This document shows positions 19,097-27,399 of a DNA stretch of 32,324 bases, piece after piece. This stretch comes from Alphaproteobacteria bacterium (lineage in GTDB: Bacteria; Pseudomonadota; Alphaproteobacteria; Caedimonadales; UBA9215), in assembly GCA_024280495.1 (NCBI GenBank), contig JAJRPZ010000098.1, positions 1 to 32,324 on the forward strand, read 5' to 3'. The notes beneath the pieces were generated by a model. The model was not told the origin of the DNA, did no database searches, and saw nothing but the letters and a program-made list of their open reading frames with translations. The position numbers and the translations under genes were made by a program. Each line of letters opens with the position of its first letter. Positions within the stretch are counted from its first letter, which is position 1.

Positions 19097-19474
19097 TTAT
19101 TTTCTTAAATTGTTTACTATTTGTTGAACAGAAAGCCCTTTTCCAAGAATTAATTCAGCAAATTGATCAGCATTATCTCTATCATACAACCAAGCATTAT
19201 ATAAAAGGCCATCATCTCCAAATCGAATTTTTAAAACTCTTCCGCCAATATAATCAAAATCCCTATTTTGACTTAATAAAGACTTTGCTAATCCTTGATT
19301 CATTTCTTCATCATTTTTTCTTGAGAATATGGAGTAACCAGGTGAGCTTGCGTTGTTATAAAGTGCACAAAGCACCTCTGCTTCATCTAAATCAGAAATA
19401 TCAATGGGGGTGCTTGCTTGAGCTTCAACAAAAAACATCCCGAGTAAAATAAGTAAATAATAATATTTTTTCAT
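19097..19474 (-). CDS. Small exported protein of unknown function
   Basis: 125 residues. MKKYYYLLILLGMFFVEAQA is a good Sec signal peptide with cleavage expected after residue 20. The mature part, about 105 residues, has EAEVLCALYNNASSPGYSIF, a central charged helix, and YIGGRVLKIRFGDD followed by AWLYDRDNADQFAELI. This resembles, from memory, an uncharacterised family of small cytosolic bacterial proteins with an ALYN...YL.GRV.KV....LYDRDNG pattern, here with a signal peptide added; I am not certain of the relation. It lies 54 bp after infB and four bases before def, inside the translation cluster, where no exported protein is expected. Function unknown. Confidence 0.8.
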   Translation of the reverse strand: MKKYYYLLILLGMFFVEAQASTPIDISDLDEAEVLCALYNNASSPGYSIFSRKNDEEMNQGLAKSLLSQNRDFDYIGGRVLKIRFGDDGLLYNAWLYDRDNADQFAELILGKGLSVQQIVNNLRK

Positions 19475-19528
19475 TTTTTTTTATCCTTTAATTTTACTAA
19501 ACGTTATCCAACTTTTAAAATAATTTTT

Positions 19529-22084
19529 TTAATCAATGGTTCTTTTAATTTCAGAAACGTCAAAGCATTCTATGACATCACCGATTTTGATATCATTATA
19601 ATTTTCAAAAGCCATACCACATTCATAGGACTCTTTGGCTTCTTTCACTTCATCTTTAAAGCGTTTTAGAGTTTTCAAAGAACCTTCATGGATAACGACG
19701 TTATCACGGAGTAAGCGTACTTTAGAACCACGTTTGACAACGCCGCTTGTAACGTAACACCCAGCAACTTTACCAACTTTTGTAATATTAAAGACTTCAC
19801 GAATTTCCGCATAGCCCAAAAAGTTTTCACGGCGTTCAGGTGTCAATAGACCAGAAACAATTGTCTTAATATCATCGATCACATCATAAATAATAGAGTA
19901 ATAACGGATTTCAATATTTTCTTTGCTGGCTAAGAGGCGAGCTTGGGGGTTGGAACGCACGTTAAATCCAACAATAAAGGCGTTGGTTGTTTGTGCCAGA
20001 GTAATGTCACTTTCATTAATGGCGCCAACTCCCGTGTGTAACACGCGGATTTGAACTTCATCACTTGGAATTTTTTCAAGACTTCCAACGATGGCTTCAA
20101 CGGATCCTTGCACATCGGATTTAATGATAATAGAAAGAGTTTTAACATCAGTATCCGAAGCCCCCTTCATCAAAAGATCCATAGAATTTTTGCGCATTTG
20201 AAGGGCCTTGCGATCCTTTGTTTTTTGCGCACGATAATCTGCAATATCACGAGCCTTAGCCTCTTCTGTCACAACAACAAAAGAATCACCTGGTAAGGGT
20301 GCGCCAGAAAAACCAAGAACTTCAACGGGAACAGACGGTCCAGCGAATTTTATCTTTTTCCCCTTATCATCAATGAGGGCACGTACCTTACCCCACTGGG
20401 AACCAGACACAAAAATATCACCAACTTTAAGGGTACCCCGTTGAATAAGAACAGTGGAAACCGCACCGCGACCTTTTTCCACACGAGACTCCACAACGGA
20501 TCCAATGGCATCGCGATCTGGGTTAGCTGCCAGCTCTAGAATTTCAGCTTGTAAGAGAATTGCTTCTTCAAGTTTATCGATATTAAGACCTTGTTTAGCA
20601 GAAACTTCAACGGCTTGGATATCACCGCCCATTTCTTCGGTCACAAGTTCATGGGATAATAATTCCGTGCGCACACGATTGGCATCGGCGCCAGGTTTAT
20701 CAATTTTGTTGATGGCAACAATAATAGGCACATTAGCAGCCTTAGCATGGTTAAGTGCCTCTACGGTTTGCTCTTTGATACCATCATCGGCAGCAACAAC
20801 CAAAATCACAACGTCGGTAACGTCTGCCCCCCGAGAACGCATTTCAGAAAAGGCTGCGTGACCAGGTGTGTCAATAAACGTAATGCTTTTCCCACCAGCA
20901 AGCTTCACTTGATATGCACCAATATGCTGGGTAATACCACCAGATTCGCCAGCCACAACATCGGTTTTGCGAATTGCGTCCAGTAGAGACGTTTTACCAT
21001 GGTCAACGTGCCCCATCACAGTCACAACAGGTGAACGTGGTTTTTTAAGGTTTGCGGCATCATCCGCTGGAATTAAGCCATCCTCAATATCTGAATCGGA
21101 AACACGAATAATATTTTGCCCATATTCAGAAATAACAAGTTCTGCCGTATCAGCGTCAATATTCTGATTCACTGTGGCCATCACACCTAGGCCCATCAAT
21201 TTTTTAATGAGCTCTCCAGCACGGATAGCCATCCTATTGGAAAGTTCTTGTACGGTAATCATTTCAGGCACAATAACATCACGAACCTTGGCCACTGCAT
21301 CAGCAGGAGCCATTTTTTTGCCCAATTTTTTATTAAGAGCACGGCGTCTTGCAGCATCACTTCGTTGTCGTCCAAGACCATCGCCAGCCATGGCATCAGC
21401 CACTGAGTAAACAACGGATTTATGCTTATTTTTTTTACCCAGTGAAAGAGTTTTTCGATCCTTTTTAGAATCCCCCCCCTCATCGTCACCGTATTTTTTC
21501 GTTTTAATACGACCACCAGCCATAAAGCTTGTGGGAGCATCTGATTTGGGTTTATCTGATTTTCCGTTTCCTCGTTCTGCTTGTTGAGCAACGGCTTCTT
21601 TTTCTGCAATATCCTGACGCGCTTTTTCCGCCGCCATTGCTTTTTCTTTTACTGCAGCAAGACGATCTATCTCTGCTTTTTTTTCAGCTTCAAGGCGGTT
21701 ACGCTCGTCAACTTCTGCTTTTTCAATGGCCGCAGCTTCAACTTTTTTTTGATTGAGAGAGTCATAACGTTTGGCGTCGACGGCTTCTAAAACTTTTTGA
21801 GTTTCAAGCTTTTTCTTATCACCAGCCGCGGCCATCTCTAGAAGCTTTTTACGTTTTTCAAGTTCAGCATTACTGAGAGTTACTGGTTTTTTTTGCGCTC
21901 TATCTGTAATGATGCGTTTTTTCTTAACTTCAAAAGTCACCGCTTTACTACGTCCATGAGAGAAACTCTGACGGATTTTTCCAGCATCTACAGTTTTTGT
22001 CAGCTCTAATTTCTTAGTTGACAATGTTCCTGAAGATAAGCTTAGTTTTTTCTTATCGCCTGTTTCGTTTGATTTATCCGACAT
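19529..22084 (-). CDS. infB: Translation initiation factor IF-2
   Basis: 851 residues. A basic, alanine/lysine-rich N-terminal region (to about 265) contains a long charged coiled-coil stretch (about 70-170), followed by the IF2-N winged-helix region ([20 protein letters not shown]). The G domain has GHVDHGKTS (358-366), DTPGH (405-409) and NKID (459-462), and the C-terminal domains bind fMet-tRNA. It is a GTPase that positions initiator tRNA on the 30S subunit and joins the 50S. It follows nusA with a 114-bp gap in which the ylxR/rnpM gene usually found there is absent. Downstream, rbfA and truB are replaced by the small secreted-protein gene and def. Confidence 0.98.
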   Translation of the reverse strand: MSDKSNETGDKKKLSLSSGTLSTKKLELTKTVDAGKIRQSFSHGRSKAVTFEVKKKRIITDRAQKKPVTLSNAELEKRKKLLEMAAAGDKKKLETQKVLEAVDAKRYDSLNQKKVEAAAIEKAEVDERNRLEAEKKAEIDRLAAVKEKAMAAEKARQDIAEKEAVAQQAERGNGKSDKPKSDAPTSFMAGGRIKTKKYGDDEGGDSKKDRKTLSLGKKNKHKSVVYSVADAMAGDGLGRQRSDAARRRALNKKLGKKMAPADAVAKVRDVIVPEMITVQELSNRMAIRAGELIKKLMGLGVMATVNQNIDADTAELVISEYGQNIIRVSDSDIEDGLIPADDAANLKKPRSPVVTVMGHVDHGKTSLLDAIRKTDVVAGESGGITQHIGAYQVKLAGGKSITFIDTPGHAAFSEMRSRGADVTDVVILVVAADDGIKEQTVEALNHAKAANVPIIVAINKIDKPGADANRVRTELLSHELVTEEMGGDIQAVEVSAKQGLNIDKLEEAILLQAEILELAANPDRDAIGSVVESRVEKGRGAVSTVLIQRGTLKVGDIFVSGSQWGKVRALIDDKGKKIKFAGPSVPVEVLGFSGAPLPGDSFVVVTEEAKARDIADYRAQKTKDRKALQMRKNSMDLLMKGASDTDVKTLSIIIKSDVQGSVEAIVGSLEKIPSDEVQIRVLHTGVGAINESDITLAQTTNAFIVGFNVRSNPQARLLASKENIEIRYYSIIYDVIDDIKTIVSGLLTPERRENFLGYAEIREVFNITKVGKVAGCYVTSGVVKRGSKVRLLRDNVVIHEGSLKTLKRFKDEVKEAKESYECGMAFENYNDIKIGDVIECFDVSEIKRTID

Positions 22085-22120
22085 ATTTCTCTCTTTAACG
22101 CTCTTAAATTTACATGAAAA

Positions 22121-22139
22121 TCACCCGTTTAAGGGGTGA
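22121..22139 (-). terminator. Weak hairpin with T-run in the nusA-infB gap
   Basis: TCACCC / GGGTGA six-base stem with a seven-base loop; the minus strand continues TTTTC. It could modulate transcription between nusA and infB or be a processing site. The stem is short. Confidence 0.3.
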
Positions 22140-22198
22140 ATCATTCCTTATACATACAACACCGATGTTTCGAATGCAATAAACCTTCGCAAACACTG

Positions 22199-23764
22199 TT
22201 ATGCCTTCGAGTTTTCAGAGGACTCTTCGAGAACCTCTTTGGCTGCAGCTTCTTCGGCTTCTTTTTTTGCATCTTCTTCGGCAAACCAGTGCTCGCGGGC
22301 CTTCATAATCATCTCATTACCTTGACGAACGGAAACATTATCCAAATAATCAACCAGTTCATCTCCTGCAAGGTCTGCAAAATCATCAAGGGTCTTAATG
22401 CCCTTGGCACCAAGTTCTAGAATTTGTTCTTTCGTCAACGCATCAAAGGTTGCGAGATCAGCCGTCACGCCAACGGCATCCAATTTTTCTTGGAAAGCTG
22501 TTTGCTGTGCTTCAAGATAAACCTTGGCACGACTTTGCAATTCCGTTGCTAATTCTTCTTCGAAACCTTCGATATTGGCCAAATCTTCCACTGGAACAAA
22601 GGCAATTTCTTCCATGGATTTAAAACCCTCACTGATCAATAAATGCGCAATAACATCATCGACGTCCATGGCTTCAATAAATATCGAAGAGACACGTTTC
22701 AATTCTGCCTGTTGACGTTCTGATTCTTGTGATTCGGAACTGACGTCCAATTTCCACCCCGTTAAAATACTTGCTAAACGTACGTTTTGACCTCGACGGC
22801 CAATGGCAAGGCTTAATTGATCATCGGGAACGATCACGTCAACCTTACCAGCCTCTTCATCCAAAACAACTTTGGAAACTTCTGCTGGCACCATGGCGTT
22901 TACGATAAATACAGCCGGATTTTCTGACCATGGGATAATATCAACTTTTTCACCTTGAAGTTCAGTCACGATATTTTGGACACGGCTTCCACGCAGACCA
23001 ACACAAGCGCCAACGGGATCGATACTTTTATCACTGACATAAACAGAAAATTTTGCACGACTCCCTGGATCACGAGCAACGGCTTTGACCTCAATTTGTC
23101 CATCATAAATTTCAGGCACCTCTTGAGAAAAAAGTTTTGCCAAAAATTGTGGATGGGTTCTGGATAGAAAAATTTGTGAACCGCGAGGTTCAAGGCGTAC
23201 ATCCTCAACATAAGCACGGATACGATCACCAACCCGAACGGCTTCACGTTGAATCATTTGATCACGCAAAATAATAGCTTCGGCTTGTCCGAGTTCAACC
23301 ATAACATTGCCAAATTCAATACGCTTAACAACGCCACTAATAATATCCCCAACACGATCTTTGTATTCTTCAAATTGCTTAGAACGTTCTGCTTCACGCA
23401 CCTGTTGAAAAATAACTTGTTTTGCTGTTTGAGCCGCCACACGACCAAAATCAAAGGGAGGAAGGTCATCCACAATAAAGTCACCCATTTTAACATCAGG
23501 CTTAATGCGTTGTGCATCAACAAGTGTTAGTTCGGCGCTTTCATTTTCAACTTCTGAAACAACTTCACGGTAAGCATGCATAACAATTTCGCCAGTTTGA
23601 CGATTAATTTGCGTCCGCACATCTCGATCATGACCGTATTTTGCGCGACTAGCCTTTTGAATAGCTACTTCCATGGCTGAAATAATAATTTCACGGTCAA
23701 TACCTTTTTCACGCGCAACGGCGTCTGCCACACCAAGAATTTCTGTTTTCATAGAAGCTACCAT
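22199..23764 (-). CDS. nusA: Transcription termination/antitermination protein NusA
   Basis: 521 residues: N-terminal RNA-polymerase-binding domain (AREKGIDREIIISAMEVAIQ), S1 domain (VGDIISGVVKRIEFGNVMVE), KH1 with DPVGACVGLRGSRVQNIV, KH2 with QLSLAIGRRGQNVRLA, and a C-terminal acidic repeat region ending in a Glu/Ala-rich tail. It binds RNA polymerase and nascent RNA and sets pausing, intrinsic termination and antitermination. The start at 23764 is supported by GGAG seven bases upstream. It lies between rimP and infB, the classic order. NusA controls its own operon in E. coli, relevant to the leader terminator seen upstream of rimP. Confidence 0.98.
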   Translation of the reverse strand: MVASMKTEILGVADAVAREKGIDREIIISAMEVAIQKASRAKYGHDRDVRTQINRQTGEIVMHAYREVVSEVENESAELTLVDAQRIKPDVKMGDFIVDDLPPFDFGRVAAQTAKQVIFQQVREAERSKQFEEYKDRVGDIISGVVKRIEFGNVMVELGQAEAIILRDQMIQREAVRVGDRIRAYVEDVRLEPRGSQIFLSRTHPQFLAKLFSQEVPEIYDGQIEVKAVARDPGSRAKFSVYVSDKSIDPVGACVGLRGSRVQNIVTELQGEKVDIIPWSENPAVFIVNAMVPAEVSKVVLDEEAGKVDVIVPDDQLSLAIGRRGQNVRLASILTGWKLDVSSESQESERQQAELKRVSSIFIEAMDVDDVIAHLLISEGFKSMEEIAFVPVEDLANIEGFEEELATELQSRAKVYLEAQQTAFQEKLDAVGVTADLATFDALTKEQILELGAKGIKTLDDFADLAGDELVDYLDNVSVRQGNEMIMKAREHWFAEEDAKKEAEEAAAKEVLEESSENSKA

Positions 23765-23805
23765 TATTACTCTCCGTTTTTATATCAGTCGTTGTTTCTT
23801 CAAAT

Positions 23806-24285
23806 TTAAATTTGTGGATCTAATTTAGCCCGTTGTATTTGGTCGTATGAAATTTTAATAATTTTATTTCCCTCAGGCGTCATATCGTTTTCACCTAACT
23901 CAACGACGATATGATCATCGGTCGCTTCAACTAAAGTCCCAGCAAATCTCTTGCGTTCATCCACAAATTCATGGGTTTTAACCTTAACGGCCTTGCCAAC
24001 AAATCGTTTGTAATCCTTTGTTTTAACCAAGGGACGATCAATACCAGGAGAAGATACATCCAGAACATAAGCTGATTTAATGGGATCTTCCACATCCATG
24101 ATGGCCGCAATTTCACGATTTGCTTTCACGCAATCGCTAATGGTAACGGGGTCGCCATTTACCAATTCAATGGAAATATCAAGTTTTGTCCGTCCAGATC
24201 CCATAACTAAAATTTCAACGATGGTATACCCAAGGTCATTTAGGGCTGGCTCTACCATTTGCTCAATACGTGCGGCTAAATCCAT
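23806..24285 (-). CDS. rimP: Ribosome maturation factor RimP
   Basis: 159 residues with the two-domain RimP layout: DLAARIEQMVEPALNDLGYTIVEI at the N-terminus, then YVLDVSSPGIDRPL and KTKDYKRFVGKAVKVKT leading into the SH3-like C-terminal domain. It assists 30S subunit assembly. It is the first gene of rimP-nusA-infB, with 41 bp to nusA, and is preceded by a leader with an intrinsic terminator. Confidence 0.96.
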   Translation of the reverse strand: MDLAARIEQMVEPALNDLGYTIVEILVMGSGRTKLDISIELVNGDPVTISDCVKANREIAAIMDVEDPIKSAYVLDVSSPGIDRPLVKTKDYKRFVGKAVKVKTHEFVDERKRFAGTLVEATDDHIVVELGENDMTPEGNKIIKISYDQIQRAKLDPQI

Positions 24286-24300
24286 ACTTTTTTACTCATT

Positions 24301-24321
24301 TATTGGTCAACTATTGGTCAA
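24301..24321. repeat. 10-bp direct repeat in the rimP leader
   Basis: TATTGGTCAA occurs twice, 24301-24310 and 24312-24321, one base apart. On the minus strand this is TTGACCAATA repeated, located between the leader terminator and the rimP start at 24285. It could be a recent duplication or a protein-binding site. Confidence 0.6.
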
Positions 24322-24331
24322 AAATTACCTA

Positions 24332-24360
24332 CAAAAAAAGGTGGGTCCAAGGACCCACCT
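24332..24360 (-). terminator. Intrinsic terminator in the rimP-nusA-infB leader (attenuator candidate)
   Basis: Perfect 10-bp stem AGGTGGGTCC / GGACCCACCT (24339-24360, two-base centre). On the minus strand it is followed by seven T (24339-24333). The hairpin is 54 nt upstream of the rimP start, and no minus-strand gene ends to its right, so it does not serve as an ordinary operon end. It lies between a candidate promoter and the operon it would control. Confidence 0.75.
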
Positions 24361-24381
24361 GCATAAACTTATTTAATATCT

Positions 24382-24409
24382 TTGCAGATTTATTTGAATT
24401 ATATATATT
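24382..24409 (+). promoter_or_regulatory. Candidate promoter for NDUFA12-mlaD-DUF2155
   Basis: TTGCAG (24382-24387), 16 bases, TATATT (24404-24409). It overlaps the divergent rimP promoter, so the two directions could compete. Assigned by eye in AT-rich DNA. Confidence 0.35.
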
Positions 24410-24425
24410 TTAAAGGGGAAATCAA
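24398..24425 (-). promoter_or_regulatory. Candidate promoter of the rimP-nusA-infB cluster
   Basis: On the minus strand TTGATT (24425-24420), 16 bases, consensus TATAAT (24403-24398). Transcription would start near 24391, giving a leader of about 105 nt that includes the terminator at 24339-24360. Confidence 0.5.
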
Positions 24426-24473
24426 TGGTAAATTAAAAGAACAGTCTTAATTTAAAATGGGATCAATGGTTTT

Positions 24474-24860
24474 ATGGGCCTTTACACAAATCTTATACAA
24501 ACAAAAATTTTTTCTTCTTACGCAGGTCAATGTGTTGGTGAAGATGACCTTGGCAATAAATATTACCAAGAAAAAATGCTCTTTGGTCGCCCTCAACGCA
24601 TTCTAAGGAGATGGGTTATTTATAAATCTGGCCAGGTTGACGGATCCAATGTGCCTGCAAAATGGTTTTCTTGGCTTCACTATACATCGGAACGTCCTTT
24701 GGCTGGTACACCTCATAAATGGGAAAAAACCCACCTCCATAACAAAACTGGTAGCCATAAAGCCCATCATAATCCTGCTACATTATCAAATGAACAAAAA
24801 AAACCAAAAACTGCTCACCAAACGTGGTCTCCTAAGAAAAACCCAAAAACAACCCCTTAA
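24474..24860 (+). CDS. NADH:ubiquinone oxidoreductase NDUFA12-family accessory subunit
   Basis: 128 residues. The motif chain VGEDDLGNKYYQEK, RRWVIYKSG (45-53), VPAKWFSWLHYTSERPL (60-76) and HKWEKTHLHNKTGS matches the alphaproteobacterial homologue of mitochondrial complex I subunit B17.2/NDUFA12. The last 30 residues are a Lys/Pro-rich tail. It is an accessory subunit on the peripheral arm of complex I. In Alphaproteobacteria, by recall, it is often followed by mlaD and a DUF2155 gene, exactly as here (17 bp to mlaD). No obvious ribosome-binding site is close to the ATG; GGGA is 13 bases upstream. Confidence 0.92.
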   Translation: MGLYTNLIQTKIFSSYAGQCVGEDDLGNKYYQEKMLFGRPQRILRRWVIYKSGQVDGSNVPAKWFSWLHYTSERPLAGTPHKWEKTHLHNKTGSHKAHHNPATLSNEQKKPKTAHQTWSPKKNPKTTP

Positions 24861-24877
24861 TAAAGGCCCTTTGACAG

Positions 24878-25330
24878 ATGAAAAATAAAACATTCGAAAT
24901 TCTCATTGGCGCCGTTGTGCTTGGTATTGCTTTTTTCTTTTTCGTATACTCCTACAAAAACAGTGGTTCTGAACATAGTGCTCGCGTTTCCTATAATGCT
25001 TCTTTTGATCGAGTTGATGGCATTGTTGTAGGATCTGATGTTCGTATGTCAGGTGTTAAAATCGGCATTATTAAAAAATTAACTGTGAATATTGATACTT
25101 ATATGGCCGAAGTTTCCTTTGCCATTAATCAAGATATCAAACTTCCCTCTGATTCTTCAGCGGAAATTGTCAGCGATGGCTTGTTAGGTGGAAAATATTT
25201 AGCCCTCGTGCCTGGTGGCGGTGAAGTCTTCATTAAAGCAGGTGATTCTATTTTACACACTCAATCCTCCGTGAATTTAGAAGCCATGATTGGTCAACTT
25301 ATGTTTAGTAAAAAAAGCGACAAAAAGTAA
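24878..25330 (+). CDS. mlaD: MlaD-type MCE-domain lipid transport protein
   Basis: 150 residues: one N-terminal membrane anchor (about 7-25, LIGAVVLGIAFFFFVYSY) and a single MCE domain (VSYNASFDRVDGIVVGSDVR, MSGVKIGIIKKL, SDGLLGGKYLALVPGG). MlaD forms the hexameric periplasmic ring of the Mla phospholipid transporter that keeps the outer membrane asymmetric. Its usual partners MlaE, MlaF, MlaB and MlaC are not in the window; in Alphaproteobacteria they are often elsewhere. It lies between the NDUFA12 and DUF2155 genes with one base to the next start. Confidence 0.93.
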   Translation: MKNKTFEILIGAVVLGIAFFFFVYSYKNSGSEHSARVSYNASFDRVDGIVVGSDVRMSGVKIGIIKKLTVNIDTYMAEVSFAINQDIKLPSDSSAEIVSDGLLGGKYLALVPGGGEVFIKAGDSILHTQSSVNLEAMIGQLMFSKKSDKK

Positions 25331-25331
25331 C

Positions 25332-25928
25332 ATGATGAAAAATTTCACGATCACCTTTTTTTTATTTTCACTTCTTGGATTATCTGCTTTCGCTGCACAG
25401 GATAATGACGCTGAAACAGGTGTTTTTTTAGTTACTGTCACCATTGGTGCCCTTGATAAAGTAACTGCCAGAACCTCTGAGATCACTTTTAAAATTGGGG
25501 AACCCGTTAAGGTGGGGTCTTTGGTGGTTATGGCTTTACGTGCTTGGAAAGCCAATATTGAAGAACAACCAGAAGCCAAAGTTTTTCTTAAAATTACTGA
25601 ATATAAAACCTCTGCTTATAAATTGGATATCAATGAAGAAAAAGCTAAGGATACTAAAAAACATCCCCCCGTCGTTATTTTTCAAGGCTGGATGTTTGCA
25701 TCCATACCTTCAGTAAACTCTCTAGTACATCCCATTTATGATATTTGGATTAAGACTGTTTCTGGTGAAAAAAACAAAGGCGCCCTTAAAGAAAATCCTC
25801 CTTTGGATCAAGAAACCAGTGAGCGCATTGACGATCTCATTGATCAACTCCTTGAAACAGATGATAATTATAGTTCTTTCAAAAACATCCCAGACGTCGT
25901 CAATCGCTCCCACGCCTATAAGCTATAG
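25332..25928 (+). CDS. DUF2155 exported protein with repeat-derived C-terminus
   Basis: 198 residues from the ATG at 25332, one base after mlaD; an in-frame upstream ATG at 25290 would overlap mlaD and spoil the signal peptide MMKNFTITFFLFSLLGLSAFA. The core matches DUF2155: GALDKVTARTSEITFKIGEP, GSLVVMALRAWKAN, FQGWMFASIPSVNSL and HPIYDIWIKTV. Function is unknown; it is expected in the periplasm. The DUF2155 fold ends near residue 145, and a charged helix region follows. The last roughly 19 residues (from about 180, including IPDVVNRSHAYKL) and the stop codon are encoded by palindromic repeat copy B, so the native C-terminus has been replaced or extended. The aat gene I would expect next is absent. 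Confidence 0.88.
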   Translation: MMKNFTITFFLFSLLGLSAFAAQDNDAETGVFLVTVTIGALDKVTARTSEITFKIGEPVKVGSLVVMALRAWKANIEEQPEAKVFLKITEYKTSAYKLDINEEKAKDTKKHPPVVIFQGWMFASIPSVNSLVHPIYDIWIKTVSGEKNKGALKENPPLDQETSERIDDLIDQLLETDDNYSSFKNIPDVVNRSHAYKL

Positions 25929-25972
25929 ACCTTGATCCCTCGCTCCGACTAGAACCTTTTTGGAATGACTAT
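25870..25972. repeat. Palindromic repeat copy B (103 bp), overlapping the DUF2155 gene end
   Basis: Same orientation as copy A at 18412-18515. The core AGACGTCGTCAATC-CTCCC and the segments CCTATAA, ATCCCTCGCTCC and GGAATGACTAT are shared. The right arm is nearly intact (AGAACCTTTTTGGAATGAC), while the left arm has diverged, perhaps because it is now coding. It lies where the plus-strand DUF2155 gene meets the minus-strand type I secretion genes. Confidence 0.85.
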
Positions 25973-26036
25973 ATCAGTCATAACTCTTCTGCATTTTTAT
26001 AGTCAGTAATTAAAAAAAAATGGAATTGCGAGGACC

Positions 26037-27374
26037 TTATCTTTCTGTTAAGGCTCTATTTTTAGCCTTGAGAATAGGTTTTATGAGGTAATCCAAAACG
26101 GTTTTTTTACCCGTCAAAATATCCACAGAAGCAACCATACCAGGCATAATAGGAAGAGGTTTTTTGGTTTTAGAAAGAATGTTTCCATGTGTTTTAAGGT
26201 AGGCTTTATAGAACACATTTCCCTTTTCATCAGTGATAGAATCCGCACTGACGCGAAGGAGCTCTCCCTTAAGGTCTCCATAAACTGAGTAATCATAGGC
26301 TGTTATTTTTATGGATGCAGTGAGGCCAGGGCGCAAAAAGGCAATATCTCGTGGATTGATTTTAGCCTCAATAAGCAATTTATTTTCCAGGGGAACTATC
26401 TCTAAAAGGTCTTCACCTGGTTGTATTACGCCTCCAACGGTAGAAATCAAAAGTTGTTTTACGATACCATGTACAGGAGACCTAATATCTGTTCTTGAAA
26501 AACGATCTCCCTCAGAGGTAAAAGCCCCTTTGGCAGAAGCCAATTTATTGGTTACGTCTTTGAGCTCATTCCAATCTTCTGCTTTAAATTTAATGGAAAC
26601 TTGTTTTGCTTGTTGCTCAGCTTGGAGGACAGCTGATTTCGCACGTGCAATATTAGATTTCAGACTAGCTCCTTCGGAGCGCAATTCACTTTCTCGAATT
26701 TTAAGGTCTGTTAAAGTCATCTCAGGTTCTAGATTTTGCTTTACAAGGGGCGTTATTTTTTCAACCTTATCTTTGAATAATTTTTGTTGAGTGTTAATTT
26801 CATCAACCCTAGAAAGAAGTTCGTTTAATTCTTGGCGCTTTTGTTCCGTCTTTTGATTGGCAATTTGTTGTTCATTTTTTAAGTTTTCCATGTGGGCACT
26901 ATAATTACGTTTGGCATCTTCACCCTCGAGGGGAGCCTTTTCAAGAACGACCTTTGGAACAACAAAGTCTTTATCTGAAATCTGCGCCCGCAAGCGAGCA
27001 TCGTTTGCAAGAGAACGGTAATAAAGAGTTTGACCTTCGCTGAACCTGGCTTGTGCTATGGTGTTATCAATTTTAAGAAGTAAGTCTCCTTTTTCAACGA
27101 TATCGCCCTCACGGACATAAATTTCTTGAATAATACCACCTTCCAAGTGATCAATAACTTGCAGTTTGCTCGACGGAATAATTTTTCCCTCTCCCCGTGT
27201 GATTTCATCAATTTCTGAATAGGCGGCCCAAATAAATAGAACAATAACCGTCGTCATAACGGTATATAGAATAGCAGGTGCGAATTTATCTTGTTTAGTG
27301 GCTTCCGCAGCTAAAATTTCAGGCATGTAATCAATATCTGCACCACCATTGTTTTTAAACTGAATGTTTGACAT
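26037..27374 (-). CDS. HlyD-family type I secretion periplasmic adaptor
   Basis: 445 residues. A cytosolic N-terminus is followed by one transmembrane helix (about 33-52, LYTVMTTVIVLFIWAAYSEI), a biotinyl-lipoyl half motif GEGKIIPSSKLQVIDHLEGG with IQEIYVREGDIVEKGDLLLK, a long coiled-coil hairpin (about 130-275), the second lipoyl half (IRSPVHGIVKQLLISTVGGV) and a beta-barrel domain ending in PGMVASVDILTGKKTVLDYL. It connects the ABC transporter in the inner membrane with TolC. It lies 25 bp downstream of the ABC gene on the same strand, an operon order seen in LapB-LapC systems. Confidence 0.95.
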   Translation of the reverse strand: MSNIQFKNNGGADIDYMPEILAAEATKQDKFAPAILYTVMTTVIVLFIWAAYSEIDEITRGEGKIIPSSKLQVIDHLEGGIIQEIYVREGDIVEKGDLLLKIDNTIAQARFSEGQTLYYRSLANDARLRAQISDKDFVVPKVVLEKAPLEGEDAKRNYSAHMENLKNEQQIANQKTEQKRQELNELLSRVDEINTQQKLFKDKVEKITPLVKQNLEPEMTLTDLKIRESELRSEGASLKSNIARAKSAVLQAEQQAKQVSIKFKAEDWNELKDVTNKLASAKGAFTSEGDRFSRTDIRSPVHGIVKQLLISTVGGVIQPGEDLLEIVPLENKLLIEAKINPRDIAFLRPGLTASIKITAYDYSVYGDLKGELLRVSADSITDEKGNVFYKAYLKTHGNILSKTKKPLPIMPGMVASVDILTGKKTVLDYLIKPILKAKNRALTER

Positions 27375-27399
27375 GTTTTATATCCCTTTTCAGAAAATA

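Noticed and set aside
20051-21790. Several plus-strand ORFs of 66-135 codons opposite infB
   Set aside because: Antisense shadows of a strongly conserved gene with no domains or starts of their own.
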